Assembly (NCBI RefSeq): GCF_041821025.1
Contig: NZ_JBGUAY010000007.1
Coordinates: 124,001-188,000, forward strand
DNA: 64,000 nt
Reading direction: 5' to 3'
Source: Egicoccus sp. AB-alg6-2
GTDB lineage: Bacteria; Actinomycetota; Nitriliruptoria; Nitriliruptorales; Nitriliruptoraceae
This document shows positions 50,451 to 59,250 of the stretch, piece after piece. Under the pieces are notes generated by a model. It did not search any database. It had not been told where the DNA came from and saw only the letters and a list, made by a program, of their open reading frames with translations. The first letter of the stretch is position 1; each line of letters starts with the position of its first letter. The translations under genes were made by a program, and so were the position numbers.

Positions 50451-52997
50451 GTGAGCGACGGGCAGGCGACCCCGACCGGCGACGAGGTCGAGCGCTACGA
50501 CCCGCTCTCCTTCGAGCCCGAGCTGGCGGCACGGTGGCACGACGAGCGCGTGTACTCGCTGCCGTTGGACGCGAACACGCAGACCGACGGTTTCTACGCG
50601 CTGACGATGTTCCCGTACCCCAGCGGTGACCTGCACATGGGGCACGCCGAGATCTTCTCGATCCACGACACGCTGGTCCGGCACCTGCGCATGACCGGCC
50701 GCACGGTGCTCAACCCCATCGGCTGGGACGCGTTCGGCCTGCCGGCGGAGAACGCCGCCCGCAACCGTGGCGCCGACCCGGCGAAGTGGACCTACGCCAA
50801 CATCGCCGAGCAGCGCGCCACGATCGTGCGGCTCGGCTACTCGTTCGACTGGGACCGGGTGCTGCACACGTGCGACCCGGAGTACTACCGCTGGACCCAG
50901 TGGCTGTTCCTGCAGCTGTTCGACGCCGGGCTCGCCTACCGCCGGGGGGCCGCGGTCAACTGGTGCGAGGGCTGCCAGACGGTGCTCGCCAACGAGCAGG
51001 TGGTCGACGGTGCCTGCGAACGTTGCGGGACCGTCGTCGTGCGCAAGCCCCTGACGCAGTGGTTCTTCCGGATCACCGACTACGCCGACGAGCTGCTCGA
51101 CGCCCTGCCCTCGCTGGACTGGCCGGAGCGCGTCAAGACGCTGCAGCGCAACTGGATCGGCCGCTCCGAGGGCGCCGAGGTCACGTTCCGCACCGCCGAG
51201 CCCGACGGCGGCGCCGCCGGCGAGGAGGTCGTGGTCTACACCACCCGTCCCGACACGCTCTACGGCGCGACCTACTTCGTGTTCTCGCCCGAACACCCAC
51301 TCGTCGCGGCGCGGATGGGCGACGACCCCGACTACCGCGTCTTCATGGACGCCGTGTCCCGCAAGTCCGAGATCGAACGGCAGGCAGGCTTCGACTCCAG
51401 CCTCGAGAAGGGCGCCAACCGGGCCAAGCGGGGCCTGCGGCTCAACTTCGACATGATCAACCCGGCCACGGGCGAGGTCATCCCCGCCTACGCGGCCGAC
51501 TACGTGCTCATGGACTACGGCACCGGCGCCATCATGGCCGTGCCCGCCCACGACCAGCGCGACTTCGACTTCGCCCGCCAGGAGGGCCTCGAGGTGCGGG
51601 TCGTCGTCGCCCCCGACGACGGCAGCGACCTCGGATCGGGTGGCCACGGGCGCGACGGCGCCACCATGACCGAGGCGTATGCAGGCGACGGCCGCACCGT
51701 CAACTCCGGGGACTACGACGGCCTCGACTGGCGCGAGACGAAGCAGCGGATCACCGCCGACCTCGAGGCTCGGGGCCTCGCCAAGGCGACCGTCAACTAC
51801 CGTCTGCGCGACTGGCTGATCTCGCGGCAGCGCTCCTGGGGCGCGCCGATCCCGATCATCCACTGCCCGGCGTGCGGCGAGGTGGCCGTCCCCGAGGACC
51901 AGCTGCCGGTGCGGCTGCCGGACGACCTCGACTTTCAGGTGACGGGCTCGCCGCTGGCGATGCATCCGACGTGGAAGCACGACGTCAGCTGCCCGTCGTG
52001 CGGGTCGCAGGACGCCGTGCGCGACACCGACACCATGGACACCTTCGTCGACTCGTCGTGGTACTTCCTGCGTTATCTCGACCCCCACAGCGACACCGCC
52101 GCCTGGCCGGTCGACGAGGCCGGCCGATGGCTGCCCGCCGACCAGTACACCGGTGGCGTCGAGCACGCCGTGCTGCACCTGCTCTACGCCCGGTTCGTGG
52201 TCAAGGCCATGCGCGACCGGGGCCTGGTGCAGGCCGACGAGCCGTTCCAGGCCCTGTTGAGCCAGGGGCAGGTCATCCTGGGCGGCGCCTCGATGTCGAA
52301 GTCGAAGGGCAACCTCGTCGTGCCCGGCGAGGTCTACGAGACCTACGGCGCCGACGTGCTGCGCGGCACCATGCTGTTCGCCTCGCCGCCCGAGGACGAC
52401 ATCGACTGGGCCGACGTGTCCCCCGGCGGGATGCACAAGTGGCTCTCGCGTGTGTGGCGCCTCAGCGTCGAGCACATCGCCCGCGAGGAGGCCGGGCTCG
52501 GCCGACCGGGAACCGACGACGCGGTGGCGGCCCTGCGCAAGGCGACCGCGGCGGCCATCGTGGGTGTGAGCGAGGACTACGAGGCCCGCAAGTACAACAC
52601 GGTCATCGCCAAGCTGATGTCGCTGACCAACGCCGTGCTCGACGCCACCCGTGGGGGAGCGCACGGTCCGGCCGTCCGGGACGCCCTCGAGACGCTCCTG
52701 ACGCTGCTCGCGCCGATCTGCCCGTTCATCACCGAGGAACTGTGGTCGCGCCTCGGGCACACCGACTCCATCCATCGGCAGTCGTGGCCGCAGGCCGACA
52801 CCTCGCTGCTGGTCGAGGACGAGGTCACCATCGTGGTGCAGGTCAACGGCAAGGTGCGTGGCCGCGTCACCGTGCCCACCGGCGCCGACCAGCAGGTCAC
52901 GGAGGCGGCCGCCCGCGCGACCGTCGCCGACCAGCTCGGCGGCGAGGTCCGTAAGGTGATCGTCGTGCCCGGCAAGCTCGTCAACCTCGTCGTCTGA
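50451..52997 (+). CDS. leuS: Leucyl-tRNA synthetase
   Basis: 848 residues, bacterial type. Class I motifs: HMGH at 62-65 (the HIGH motif) and MSKSK at 615-619 (KMSKS). The zinc-type cysteines occur in [10 protein letters not shown] and CERCG, and a second CPACG/CPSCG pair near the KMSKS side. The CP1 editing domain (about 225-420) includes [15 protein letters not shown] and PAHDQRDF. The anticodon-binding and C-terminal domains complete it. GTG 50451. Confidence 0.97.
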   Translation: MSDGQATPTGDEVERYDPLSFEPELAARWHDERVYSLPLDANTQTDGFYALTMFPYPSGDLHMGHAEIFSIHDTLVRHLRMTGRTVLNPIGWDAFGLPAENAARNRGADPAKWTYANIAEQRATIVRLGYSFDWDRVLHTCDPEYYRWTQWLFLQLFDAGLAYRRGAAVNWCEGCQTVLANEQVVDGACERCGTVVVRKPLTQWFFRITDYADELLDALPSLDWPERVKTLQRNWIGRSEGAEVTFRTAEPDGGAAGEEVVVYTTRPDTLYGATYFVFSPEHPLVAARMGDDPDYRVFMDAVSRKSEIERQAGFDSSLEKGANRAKRGLRLNFDMINPATGEVIPAYAADYVLMDYGTGAIMAVPAHDQRDFDFARQEGLEVRVVVAPDDGSDLGSGGHGRDGATMTEAYAGDGRTVNSGDYDGLDWRETKQRITADLEARGLAKATVNYRLRDWLISRQRSWGAPIPIIHCPACGEVAVPEDQLPVRLPDDLDFQVTGSPLAMHPTWKHDVSCPSCGSQDAVRDTDTMDTFVDSSWYFLRYLDPHSDTAAWPVDEAGRWLPADQYTGGVEHAVLHLLYARFVVKAMRDRGLVQADEPFQALLSQGQVILGGASMSKSKGNLVVPGEVYETYGADVLRGTMLFASPPEDDIDWADVSPGGMHKWLSRVWRLSVEHIAREEAGLGRPGTDDAVAALRKATAAAIVGVSEDYEARKYNTVIAKLMSLTNAVLDATRGGAHGPAVRDALETLLTLLAPICPFITEELWSRLGHTDSIHRQSWPQADTSLLVEDEVTIVVQVNGKVRGRVTVPTGADQQVTEAAARATVADQLGGEVRKVIVVPGKLVNLVV

Positions 52998-53003
52998 ACC
53001 TCC

Positions 53004-53025
53004 CCGGCCGGTGTCGCGCGGCCGG
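53004..53025 (+). terminator. Hairpin after leuS
   Basis: CCGGCCG (53004-53010), 8-nt loop, CGGCCGG (53019-53025), 7 nt after the stop. An alternative longer pairing uses 53002-53010 with 53039-53047. Confidence 0.5.
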
Positions 53026-53080
53026 CGTCGGCCGGGGCCACGGGCCACTGGCCGCGGCCGGCGGGTCACGATCCGGCCGG

Positions 53081-53086
53081 TAGCGT
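53081..53086 (+). promoter_or_regulatory. Putative -10 element for the alpha/beta hydrolase
   Basis: TAGCGT, 34 nt before GTG 53121. The same hexamer precedes the tryptophan dioxygenase gene. Confidence 0.3.
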
Positions 53087-53120
53087 GATTTCACACGCAC
53101 GGTCGGACCGGGGAGAGCAG

Positions 53121-54014
53121 GTGGAGCCGCGTTTCGTGCGGGCGAACGGCCTCGCCTTCGCCTACGTCGAGCAGGGGCCGAGCGACGGGCCGCTCGCGCT
53201 GTGCCTGCACGGCTTCCCCGACACCCCCGCGACATGGCGTCACCTCATGCCAACGCTGGCCGAGGTTGGCTTCCGTGCCGTCGCGCCGTGGCTGCGCGGC
53301 TACCCACCGACCGAGCTGCCCCGTGAGCGGCGCATCGCCCCGGACACCCTGGCCGCCGACGTCAACGCGCTGCACCGCGCCCTGGGCGGTGACCGCGACG
53401 CGGTCCTGGTCGGCCACGACTGGGGTGCCGTCGCCGCCATGCGCGCCGCCGCAGCGGCGCCCGAGCGGTGGCGCCGCCTGGTCACCCTGGCGGTCCCGCC
53501 CGAACGCATCCTGCTCGGTGCCGTCGGCGACCGCCGTCAGGTCCTGCGTTCGCGCCACGCCATGGCGGCGCTGGTCCCGGGAGCGGAGCACCGGTTGATG
53601 GCCGGCGACGCCGAGGGATTCCTGCGACTGTGGCGCCGCTGGTCGCCGGGGTACGTGCCGGGACCGGACGACCTCGAACCGCTCCAGCAGATGCTGCGCA
53701 CGCCGGGGGCACCGCGGGCGATGCTGGCCTACTACCGCGGCTTCGCGCCGGCGGTGGTCTCCCGGCGGGCGCTGTCGCACCGCGTTTCGCTGCCGCCGCA
53801 ACCGCACCTGGTGCTGCACGGCCGGCAGGACGGCTGCGTCGGCGTCGAATGGGCCGAGCGTGCTGAAGGCCGCCTGCCCCACCCGGCGTCGAAGGTGATG
53901 ATCCTCGACGACGCTGGTCACTTCCTGCACCTCGAACGGCCGGAGGAGGTCGGTCGGCTGGTCCGGGAGCACCTCGGCGCCCGTGGCAGGACCGTCCCGG
54001 CGGTGCGGGCCTGA
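53121..54014 (+). CDS. Alpha/beta hydrolase, epoxide-hydrolase-like
   Basis: 297 residues. Oxyanion motif HGFPDTPATWRHLMP, nucleophile elbow VGHDWGAVA with an Asp nucleophile (as in epoxide hydrolases and haloalkane dehalogenases, not esterases), and the catalytic His in DDAGHFLHLERPEEV. Substrate unknown. GTG 53121 with GGGGAGAG upstream. Confidence 0.82.
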   Translation: MEPRFVRANGLAFAYVEQGPSDGPLALCLHGFPDTPATWRHLMPTLAEVGFRAVAPWLRGYPPTELPRERRIAPDTLAADVNALHRALGGDRDAVLVGHDWGAVAAMRAAAAAPERWRRLVTLAVPPERILLGAVGDRRQVLRSRHAMAALVPGAEHRLMAGDAEGFLRLWRRWSPGYVPGPDDLEPLQQMLRTPGAPRAMLAYYRGFAPAVVSRRALSHRVSLPPQPHLVLHGRQDGCVGVEWAERAEGRLPHPASKVMILDDAGHFLHLERPEEVGRLVREHLGARGRTVPAVRA

Positions 54015-54046
54015 CGTCGCTCCGCCGCGTGCCCGGCACGGTCTCG

Positions 54047-54052
54047 TAGGCT
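54047..54052 (+). promoter_or_regulatory. Putative -10 element for degV
   Basis: TAGGCT, 23 nt before GTG 54076; identical to the hexamers before the VWA gene and holA. Confidence 0.35.
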
Positions 54053-54075
54053 GCCGCAGGACGGGAAGGTGTGCG

Positions 54076-54924
54076 GTGGGTCGAGGTGTCGCGGTGGTGA
54101 CCGACTCGACGTGCGACCTGCCGCTCGAACTCGTGGAGCGGCTGGGCATCCGCGTCGTGCCGCTGTCGGTGACCTTCGGGGACGAGACCCTGATCTCGGG
54201 GGTCACGATCTCGCACGAGGAGTTCTACGAGCGGCTCGCCGCCGAGGCGCGGCTGCCGACGACCTCCCAGCCGGCGCCGGCGTGGTTCGAGGAGGCCTAC
54301 GGCGACTGCCTCGACGACGACCACGACGCGGTCGTGTCCGTCCACGTCTCCGCGGCCCTGTCGGGGACGGTCGCCCTGGCCCGCCACCGAGGCGCGAGCG
54401 CCGGTCTGCCGGTCGAGGTGCTCGACAGCCGACTCGTGGGTGGGGCACTCGGCCTCGCCGCGTTGCGGGCGCACCGCGTCGCCACCGCGGGGGGCGGTGT
54501 CACCGAGGTCGTCGCCGCCGCCGAGACCGTCCGCGACGGTGCCCTGAGCCTGCTCGTCGTCGACGACCTCGCCCACCTGAAGCGCGGGGGCCGCCTGACC
54601 GGTGCCCAGGCCGCGGTGGGCAACGTCCTGCGCGTGAAACCCGTCCTCGAGGTCAACGAGGGCCGCGTCGAGGTGCGCGAACGCACGCGCACGTGGCAGC
54701 GGGCGCTGGACCGGGTCGCCGACCTCGTGGTCGACCACGCCGGCGGTCGCGTCGTCGACGCCGTCGTGGCCCATGCGGTCGCGCCGCAGCGGGCCGCCGA
54801 GCTGTGGGAGCGGCTGGACGGCCGCCTCGAGGTCGCCGAACGGCTCGAGACGCTCATGGGCCCCATCGTCGGCACCCATGTCGGTCCCGGCGCGGTCGGA
54901 ATCGCCGTGGTGCCGCAGGCGTAG
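54076..54924 (+). CDS. DegV-family fatty-acid-binding protein
   Basis: 282 residues. VVTDSTCDLPLEL at the N-terminus, TTSQPAPAWFEEAY, SVHVSAALSGTVALA, and LVVDDLAHLKRGGRLTGAQAAVGNVLRVKPVLEV. DegV proteins bind one fatty acid; related FakB proteins feed a fatty-acid kinase, but no FakA is seen here. GTG 54076 with GGAAGGT upstream. Start of the conserved degV-comEA-comEC-holA block. Confidence 0.93.
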   Translation: MGRGVAVVTDSTCDLPLELVERLGIRVVPLSVTFGDETLISGVTISHEEFYERLAAEARLPTTSQPAPAWFEEAYGDCLDDDHDAVVSVHVSAALSGTVALARHRGASAGLPVEVLDSRLVGGALGLAALRAHRVATAGGGVTEVVAAAETVRDGALSLLVVDDLAHLKRGGRLTGAQAAVGNVLRVKPVLEVNEGRVEVRERTRTWQRALDRVADLVVDHAGGRVVDAVVAHAVAPQRAAELWERLDGRLEVAERLETLMGPIVGTHVGPGAVGIAVVPQA

Positions 54925-54996
54925 TCCCAGGGCTCGTCCACAGCCTGCCTGGACGCCGATCCGGCATCCCCGTTCCACCGCGGCAGTCTCGCGGCC

Positions 54997-55761
54997 ATGG
55001 ACGAGACCCCCGGACCGCTGGCGCGGGCGCACGCGTGGCTCCAGGCGACACCGGCCGAGGTGGCGGGCCTGGTCATCCTGCTGCTCGGATCCCTGGTCGC
55101 GAGCGGGGTCCTGCTGCTGCAGGCGGGGCAGCGCCCGGCCGCCGGCGAAGATCGGACGGGTGCCGACCCCGACGCGGCCGCCGGCATCGGCGCACCGGTC
55201 ACGTCCGCCGACGCGGACGACGTGGACGCCCACGTCGACGGCCATGACGGCCATCACGGCCATGACGGCCTTGACGGCCTTGACGGCCATGGCACCGGGG
55301 ACATCGCGCCGATCCCGCTGGTGGTGCACGTCACCGGCGCGGTCGCGCGGCCCGGGGTCGTCACCCTCGACGCCGGTGCACGCGTGGCCGACGCGGTCGC
55401 GGCTGCCGGCGGCGCGACCGACGGGGCCCTGGTCGAACACCTCAACCTGGCACGCCTCCTGCAGGACGGCGAGCACGTCCATCTGCCTCGCGAGGGCGAG
55501 GACCCGCCGCCCGTGGCCGCCGCGCCGCCGGGCGCGGCCGACGCGGGCGCCGGCGGCGCGGCGTCGGAGCCGATCGACCTCAACCGCGCCACGGCGGAAC
55601 AGTTGACGAGCCTGCCGGGTATCGGCCCGGCGAAGGCGCAGGCGGTGATCCGCCACCGCGAGGAACACGGGCCCTTCCGCGCACCCGGCGACCTGCGACA
55701 GGTCCCGGGCATCGGCGAGAAGACGTTCCAGGGGTTGGCGGACCTGGTCACCGTGTCGTGA
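54997..55761 (+). CDS. comEA: ComEA-type DNA-binding competence protein
   Basis: 254 residues. One membrane helix (about 22-43), an acidic linker containing a GHD/GLD tandem repeat (82-99), an SLBB domain (about 107-165; VVHVTGAVARPGVVTLDAGARVADAVAAAGG), an Ala/Gly linker, and a C-terminal double helix-hairpin-helix (about 192-254; DLNRATAEQLTSLPGIGPAKAQAVI). It binds DNA outside the membrane for uptake. The stop overlaps the comEC start (GTGA). Confidence 0.93.
   Translation: MDETPGPLARAHAWLQATPAEVAGLVILLLGSLVASGVLLLQAGQRPAAGEDRTGADPDAAAGIGAPVTSADADDVDAHVDGHDGHHGHDGLDGLDGHGTGDIAPIPLVVHVTGAVARPGVVTLDAGARVADAVAAAGGATDGALVEHLNLARLLQDGEHVHLPREGEDPPPVAAAPPGAADAGAGGAASEPIDLNRATAEQLTSLPGIGPAKAQAVIRHREEHGPFRAPGDLRQVPGIGEKTFQGLADLVTVS
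55240..55293 (+). repeat. Six-copy 9-nt tandem repeat inside comEA
   Basis: GGCCATGAC, GGCCATCAC, GGCCATGAC, GGCCTTGAC, GGCCTTGAC, GGCCATGGC. It is in frame and encodes GHD-GHH-GHD-GLD-GLD-GHG. Copy-number change would keep the frame. Confidence 0.9.
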
Positions 55762-58298
55762 ACGACGACGAGGACGCCTGGCGTCATCCACCGAGCGGCG
55801 CCCTCCTCGGACCACTACCGGTCTGCACCGCCGGCCTGGTGGTCGGCGCCTGGGCGGGCGGCCACCTGGGGGTGACGACGAGCCAGGACGTCCGGTTCGC
55901 CGGTGCGGCCGCGGCGCTGGCCCTGCTCGCCGTGGTCGCGGCGGTCCGCACCGGACGGCATGCGCCATCGGCCCGTCGGCTGACCCCGGGGCCGGTGCGC
56001 GGCGGGGTGTGGCTGGTGGCCGCCTCCCTGGCGGTCGGTGTGGCGCTGACGACGGCACGCACCGCCACCACCCCGTGGGGCCTGCTGCCGTCGCTGGCCG
56101 CCGAGGGTGGGAGCACGACCGTCACCGGCCGGGTCGTGCACGAGCCGCGGCGAATCGTGACCGGCTGGCACGTGTTGGTGCAGGTCGACGCGGTCGGCGG
56201 TGTCCCGACCCGGGAGCGCGCCGCCACCACGCTCGACCACGACCACCCGCCACCGCTGGGCCAGCGGTTCGTCGCCACCTCCACCGCCCGGCCGTTCCCC
56301 GAGGGCGGCTACGGACGCTGGCTGGCGCAGCAGCACGCGACGGTGGTGCTCGACGTGGTCTCCTGGCACGCAGCCGAGCCGCCTGGGCGGTTGGCCCGTG
56401 CCAGCGAGCACGTGCGCGACCGGGTCAGGCGTGGCAGCCAGGCGCACACACCGCCAGCGGTCGCCGGCCTCCTCGCCGGGCTGGCGACGGGGGACACCCG
56501 GACCCTGCCCGACGCCGACCGTCTGGCGATGGAAGCGACCTCGCTCACGCACCTGACCGCCGTGTCCGGCACCCACGTCGCCCTCGTCACCGCCGGTGTC
56601 CATGCGCTGTGCCTGGCGCTGCGCCTGCCCGCCCGTGCGCGGCGCGCGACGCTGGCCGTCACCCTGCTCTGGTTCGCGTTCGTCACCCGCTTCGAACCGT
56701 CCGTCCTGCGCGCCGGCACCATGGCGGCCGTCGTGCTGCTGGCCGGTGCGCGCGGCCACGCCCGGGACGCCCGTCATGCGCTGGCGGGCGCCGTGCTGCT
56801 CCTCGTGCTCCTCGACCCGCTTCTGGCAGGCGCCCTGGGTCTGCTGCTGTCGGCGACCGCCGCCGGTGGCGTCCTGGTGCTCGCCCCGATGGTCCGTCCC
56901 CGGTTGCACCGACTGCCGGACCGGCTCGCCGACGTGCTGGCGGTCACGCTCGGCGCCCAGATCGCCGTCGTGCCCTTGCTGTTGACCACGTTCGGGACCG
57001 TTCCGCTGGCGTCGGTCCCCGCCAACGTGGTCGCCGTACCCGCAGCCGCGCTGGCGGCTTCGATCGGGTTCGTCGCGGCTGCCGTGTCGTCGGTGCATCT
57101 CGGGGCGGGCAGCTTGTTGTTCGCGCTGGCGGGTTGGCCGGCCCGGGTGGTCCTGTTCGCCGCACACGCCTACGCCGGCAGGGGTGGCGGCGCCGACACG
57201 GGGCGACCGTTGACGGTGGCGGCGCTCGCGGCGGGGTGCGTCGCCGTGTTGGCCCGTCCGCGTACTCCTGCGGCCCGCGTCGCCGGGCTGGCGACCGCGG
57301 CGGTACTGGCGGCCGCGATCGCGCCGGCGGTCCTCGGATCGCGACCTCCGACCGGGCTGGTCGTGACCGCGATCGACGTCGGCCAGGGCGACGCGTTCCT
57401 GGTCGAGTCACCGGCAGCGCGCATCCTGGTCGACACCGGGGAGGACGACCGGACCGCGCGCTGGTTGCGGGCCAACGGCCGACGACGTCTCGACCTCGTG
57501 GTCCTGACCCACCCGCACGCCGACCACATCGGCGGCGCGGCCGAGGTGGTGCGGACGGCACGCATCGGTGCGGTGTGGATGCGCCCGCTGGAATCCGGCT
57601 CGCGTGCGGTCGACGACCTGCTGCAGGCGACGGAGGTCGCAGGCGTGCCGGTGCGGGCGCCGGTGACGGGTGACCGTGTCCGCGTCGGCGACCTCGCCGT
57701 CGAGGTGCTCGGACCCGACCCGGGGCGTCCCTACCGCTTCGCGCCCAGTGAACCGAACGAGACCTCCATCGTCGTCCGCATCACGTGGCAGGACCGACGG
57801 GCGCTGTTCGCCGGTGATGCCGAACGCACGGCACAGGGGGACCTCCTGGCGCGGAACGCGGCCGATCCAACGCGCGACCTCCTCGCTGCCGAACTCCTGG
57901 CGGTGCCCCATCACGGGGCGGCCACCACCGATCCGGCGTTCCTGCGCGCGGTCGCGCCGCAGGTTGCCGTCATCGGCGTCGGCGCCGACAACGACTACGG
58001 CCACCCATCGCCCGCGGTGCTCCGGGTACTCGAGGAGGTGGGAGCCCGCGTCCACCGCACCGACCGGGACGGGACGGTCGAGGTCGCCGTGCCGCCCCCA
58101 CGGGGGCACGCGCCTGGTCCCCGCCGATCTGGTCGACGGCACCCCCGGGCGGTCCAGACGGTGCCCTCGATAGGCTGCCGGCATGCGCCCCGTGTACCTG
58201 CTCGTCGGCGACGACGACCTGCTCCTGCACCGCGAACTCGAGCGCCTCCTGGCCGACCTGCGCGAGCAGGACCCGGAGCTGGCGGTCGAGACCTGTGA
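55758..58298 (+). CDS. comEC: ComEC-type DNA uptake channel (probable 3' frameshift)
   Basis: 846 codons as read. N-terminal membrane segments and OB-like region, Competence domain with LTAVSGTHVALVTAGVHAL and further helices, then a metallo-beta-lactamase domain (HPHADHIGG near 585, FAGDAERTAQGDLL, VPHHGA). Transports single-stranded DNA. As read, the frame runs 116 nt into holA and ends in Arg/Pro-rich nonsense. Removing one base in the C5/G5 run at 58095-58106 gives HGGTRLVPADLVDGTPG and a stop at 58171-58173, just before holA. GTG overlaps the comEA stop. Confidence 0.88.
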   Translation: MNDDEDAWRHPPSGALLGPLPVCTAGLVVGAWAGGHLGVTTSQDVRFAGAAAALALLAVVAAVRTGRHAPSARRLTPGPVRGGVWLVAASLAVGVALTTARTATTPWGLLPSLAAEGGSTTVTGRVVHEPRRIVTGWHVLVQVDAVGGVPTRERAATTLDHDHPPPLGQRFVATSTARPFPEGGYGRWLAQQHATVVLDVVSWHAAEPPGRLARASEHVRDRVRRGSQAHTPPAVAGLLAGLATGDTRTLPDADRLAMEATSLTHLTAVSGTHVALVTAGVHALCLALRLPARARRATLAVTLLWFAFVTRFEPSVLRAGTMAAVVLLAGARGHARDARHALAGAVLLLVLLDPLLAGALGLLLSATAAGGVLVLAPMVRPRLHRLPDRLADVLAVTLGAQIAVVPLLLTTFGTVPLASVPANVVAVPAAALAASIGFVAAAVSSVHLGAGSLLFALAGWPARVVLFAAHAYAGRGGGADTGRPLTVAALAAGCVAVLARPRTPAARVAGLATAAVLAAAIAPAVLGSRPPTGLVVTAIDVGQGDAFLVESPAARILVDTGEDDRTARWLRANGRRRLDLVVLTHPHADHIGGAAEVVRTARIGAVWMRPLESGSRAVDDLLQATEVAGVPVRAPVTGDRVRVGDLAVEVLGPDPGRPYRFAPSEPNETSIVVRITWQDRRALFAGDAERTAQGDLLARNAADPTRDLLAAELLAVPHHGAATTDPAFLRAVAPQVAVIGVGADNDYGHPSPAVLRVLEEVGARVHRTDRDGTVEVAVPPPRGHAPGPRRSGRRHPRAVQTVPSIGCRHAPRVPARRRRRPAPAPRTRAPPGRPARAGPGAGGRDL
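58171..58176 (+). promoter_or_regulatory. Putative -10 element, leaderless holA mRNA
   Basis: TAGGCT with 6 nt before the holA ATG at 58183, placed for initiation on the start codon. No ribosome-binding site precedes the ATG. The TAG inside it is the predicted comEC stop in the corrected frame. Confidence 0.5.
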
Positions 58299-59145
58299 CG
58301 TGCAGGAGACCGACCATCTGCCCGAGCTCCGTACCGCGTCGTTGTTCGGCGGACGGACCTGTGTCGTCGTTCGCGGCGCTGAGGGGCTCTCGGGCGACCT
58401 GAAGGCCGAGGTCGAGGCCTACGTCGCCTCCCCGACCGACGAGGCCGTGCTGGTCCTCGTGGCCCGCGGCGCGGGCAAGATCCAGAAGATCGGCAAGCTC
58501 GTCAAGGAGCACGGCGAGCGCCTCGACGTCAAGACGCCGCCGGACTGGGACGACCGCGGCTGGCAGCGGCTGGTCGGCGAGGAATTCCGCCGGCTGCGGC
58601 GGAAGGCCGACGCCACCGCGATCGCCGCGCTGATCGCCCACGCCGGCAACGACCCCGGCACGATCGCCTCCAAGGTCGGGTCGGTGTGCGCGACGCACCC
58701 GGCCGCCGCGACGCTGACCGCCGAACACGTCGAGTCCGCGGTCGAGGGCCACGGACGCCGGTCGGGCTTCGCCATCGCCGACGCCGTGGCCGAACGCGAT
58801 CCCGCCGCCGCCCTGGTCGCGGTGCGCGGCTCCCTCGAGGCCGGTGAGGCGCCGCTGGCCGTCCTGGGTGCCATGACGTTCCGTATGCGCCAGCTGCTGC
58901 TGGTCCGCAGCGGTGCGGGCCCCAAGGACGCCGGCGTCTCGCCGGGCCAGCACCGGCGCCTGCAGGGCCTGGCCGCCGCCTTCAACCCGGGCGAACTCGC
59001 CTGGTGCCACGACCGCCTCGCCCAACTCGACGTCGACCTCAAGGGCGCCGACCTCCCCGACCACCTCCTGCTCGAACTCGCCATCCTCGAAGTCGCCACC
59101 CCAAAGCCCGTAGGCCACCCCTGGAACCCCCTGACCCCCACCTGA
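58183..59145 (+). CDS. holA: DNA polymerase III delta subunit
   Basis: 320 residues. Clamp-loader subunit that opens the beta clamp. Seen: VYLLVGDDDLLLHRELERLLADL at the N-terminus, the AAA+-like fold without a Walker A motif, ASLFGGRTCVVVRGAEGL, and a C-terminal collar domain with AVLGAMTFRMRQLLLVRSG and LDVDLKGADLPDHLLLELAI. Ends the comEA-comEC-holA block; rpsT, which often follows, is absent. Confidence 0.93.
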   Translation: MRPVYLLVGDDDLLLHRELERLLADLREQDPELAVETCDVQETDHLPELRTASLFGGRTCVVVRGAEGLSGDLKAEVEAYVASPTDEAVLVLVARGAGKIQKIGKLVKEHGERLDVKTPPDWDDRGWQRLVGEEFRRLRRKADATAIAALIAHAGNDPGTIASKVGSVCATHPAAATLTAEHVESAVEGHGRRSGFAIADAVAERDPAAALVAVRGSLEAGEAPLAVLGAMTFRMRQLLLVRSGAGPKDAGVSPGQHRRLQGLAAAFNPGELAWCHDRLAQLDVDLKGADLPDHLLLELAILEVATPKPVGHPWNPLTPT

Positions 59146-59250
59146 CACGAGCAGGGGACGCTTCGATCCCAGTAGCTGGAGAGCCACGCGAGCGGAGGGC
59201 AGGCCGTCCGTCCGTAGCGGTCCGGAGCTGGGGCGGCCGACGGGAGCGGA

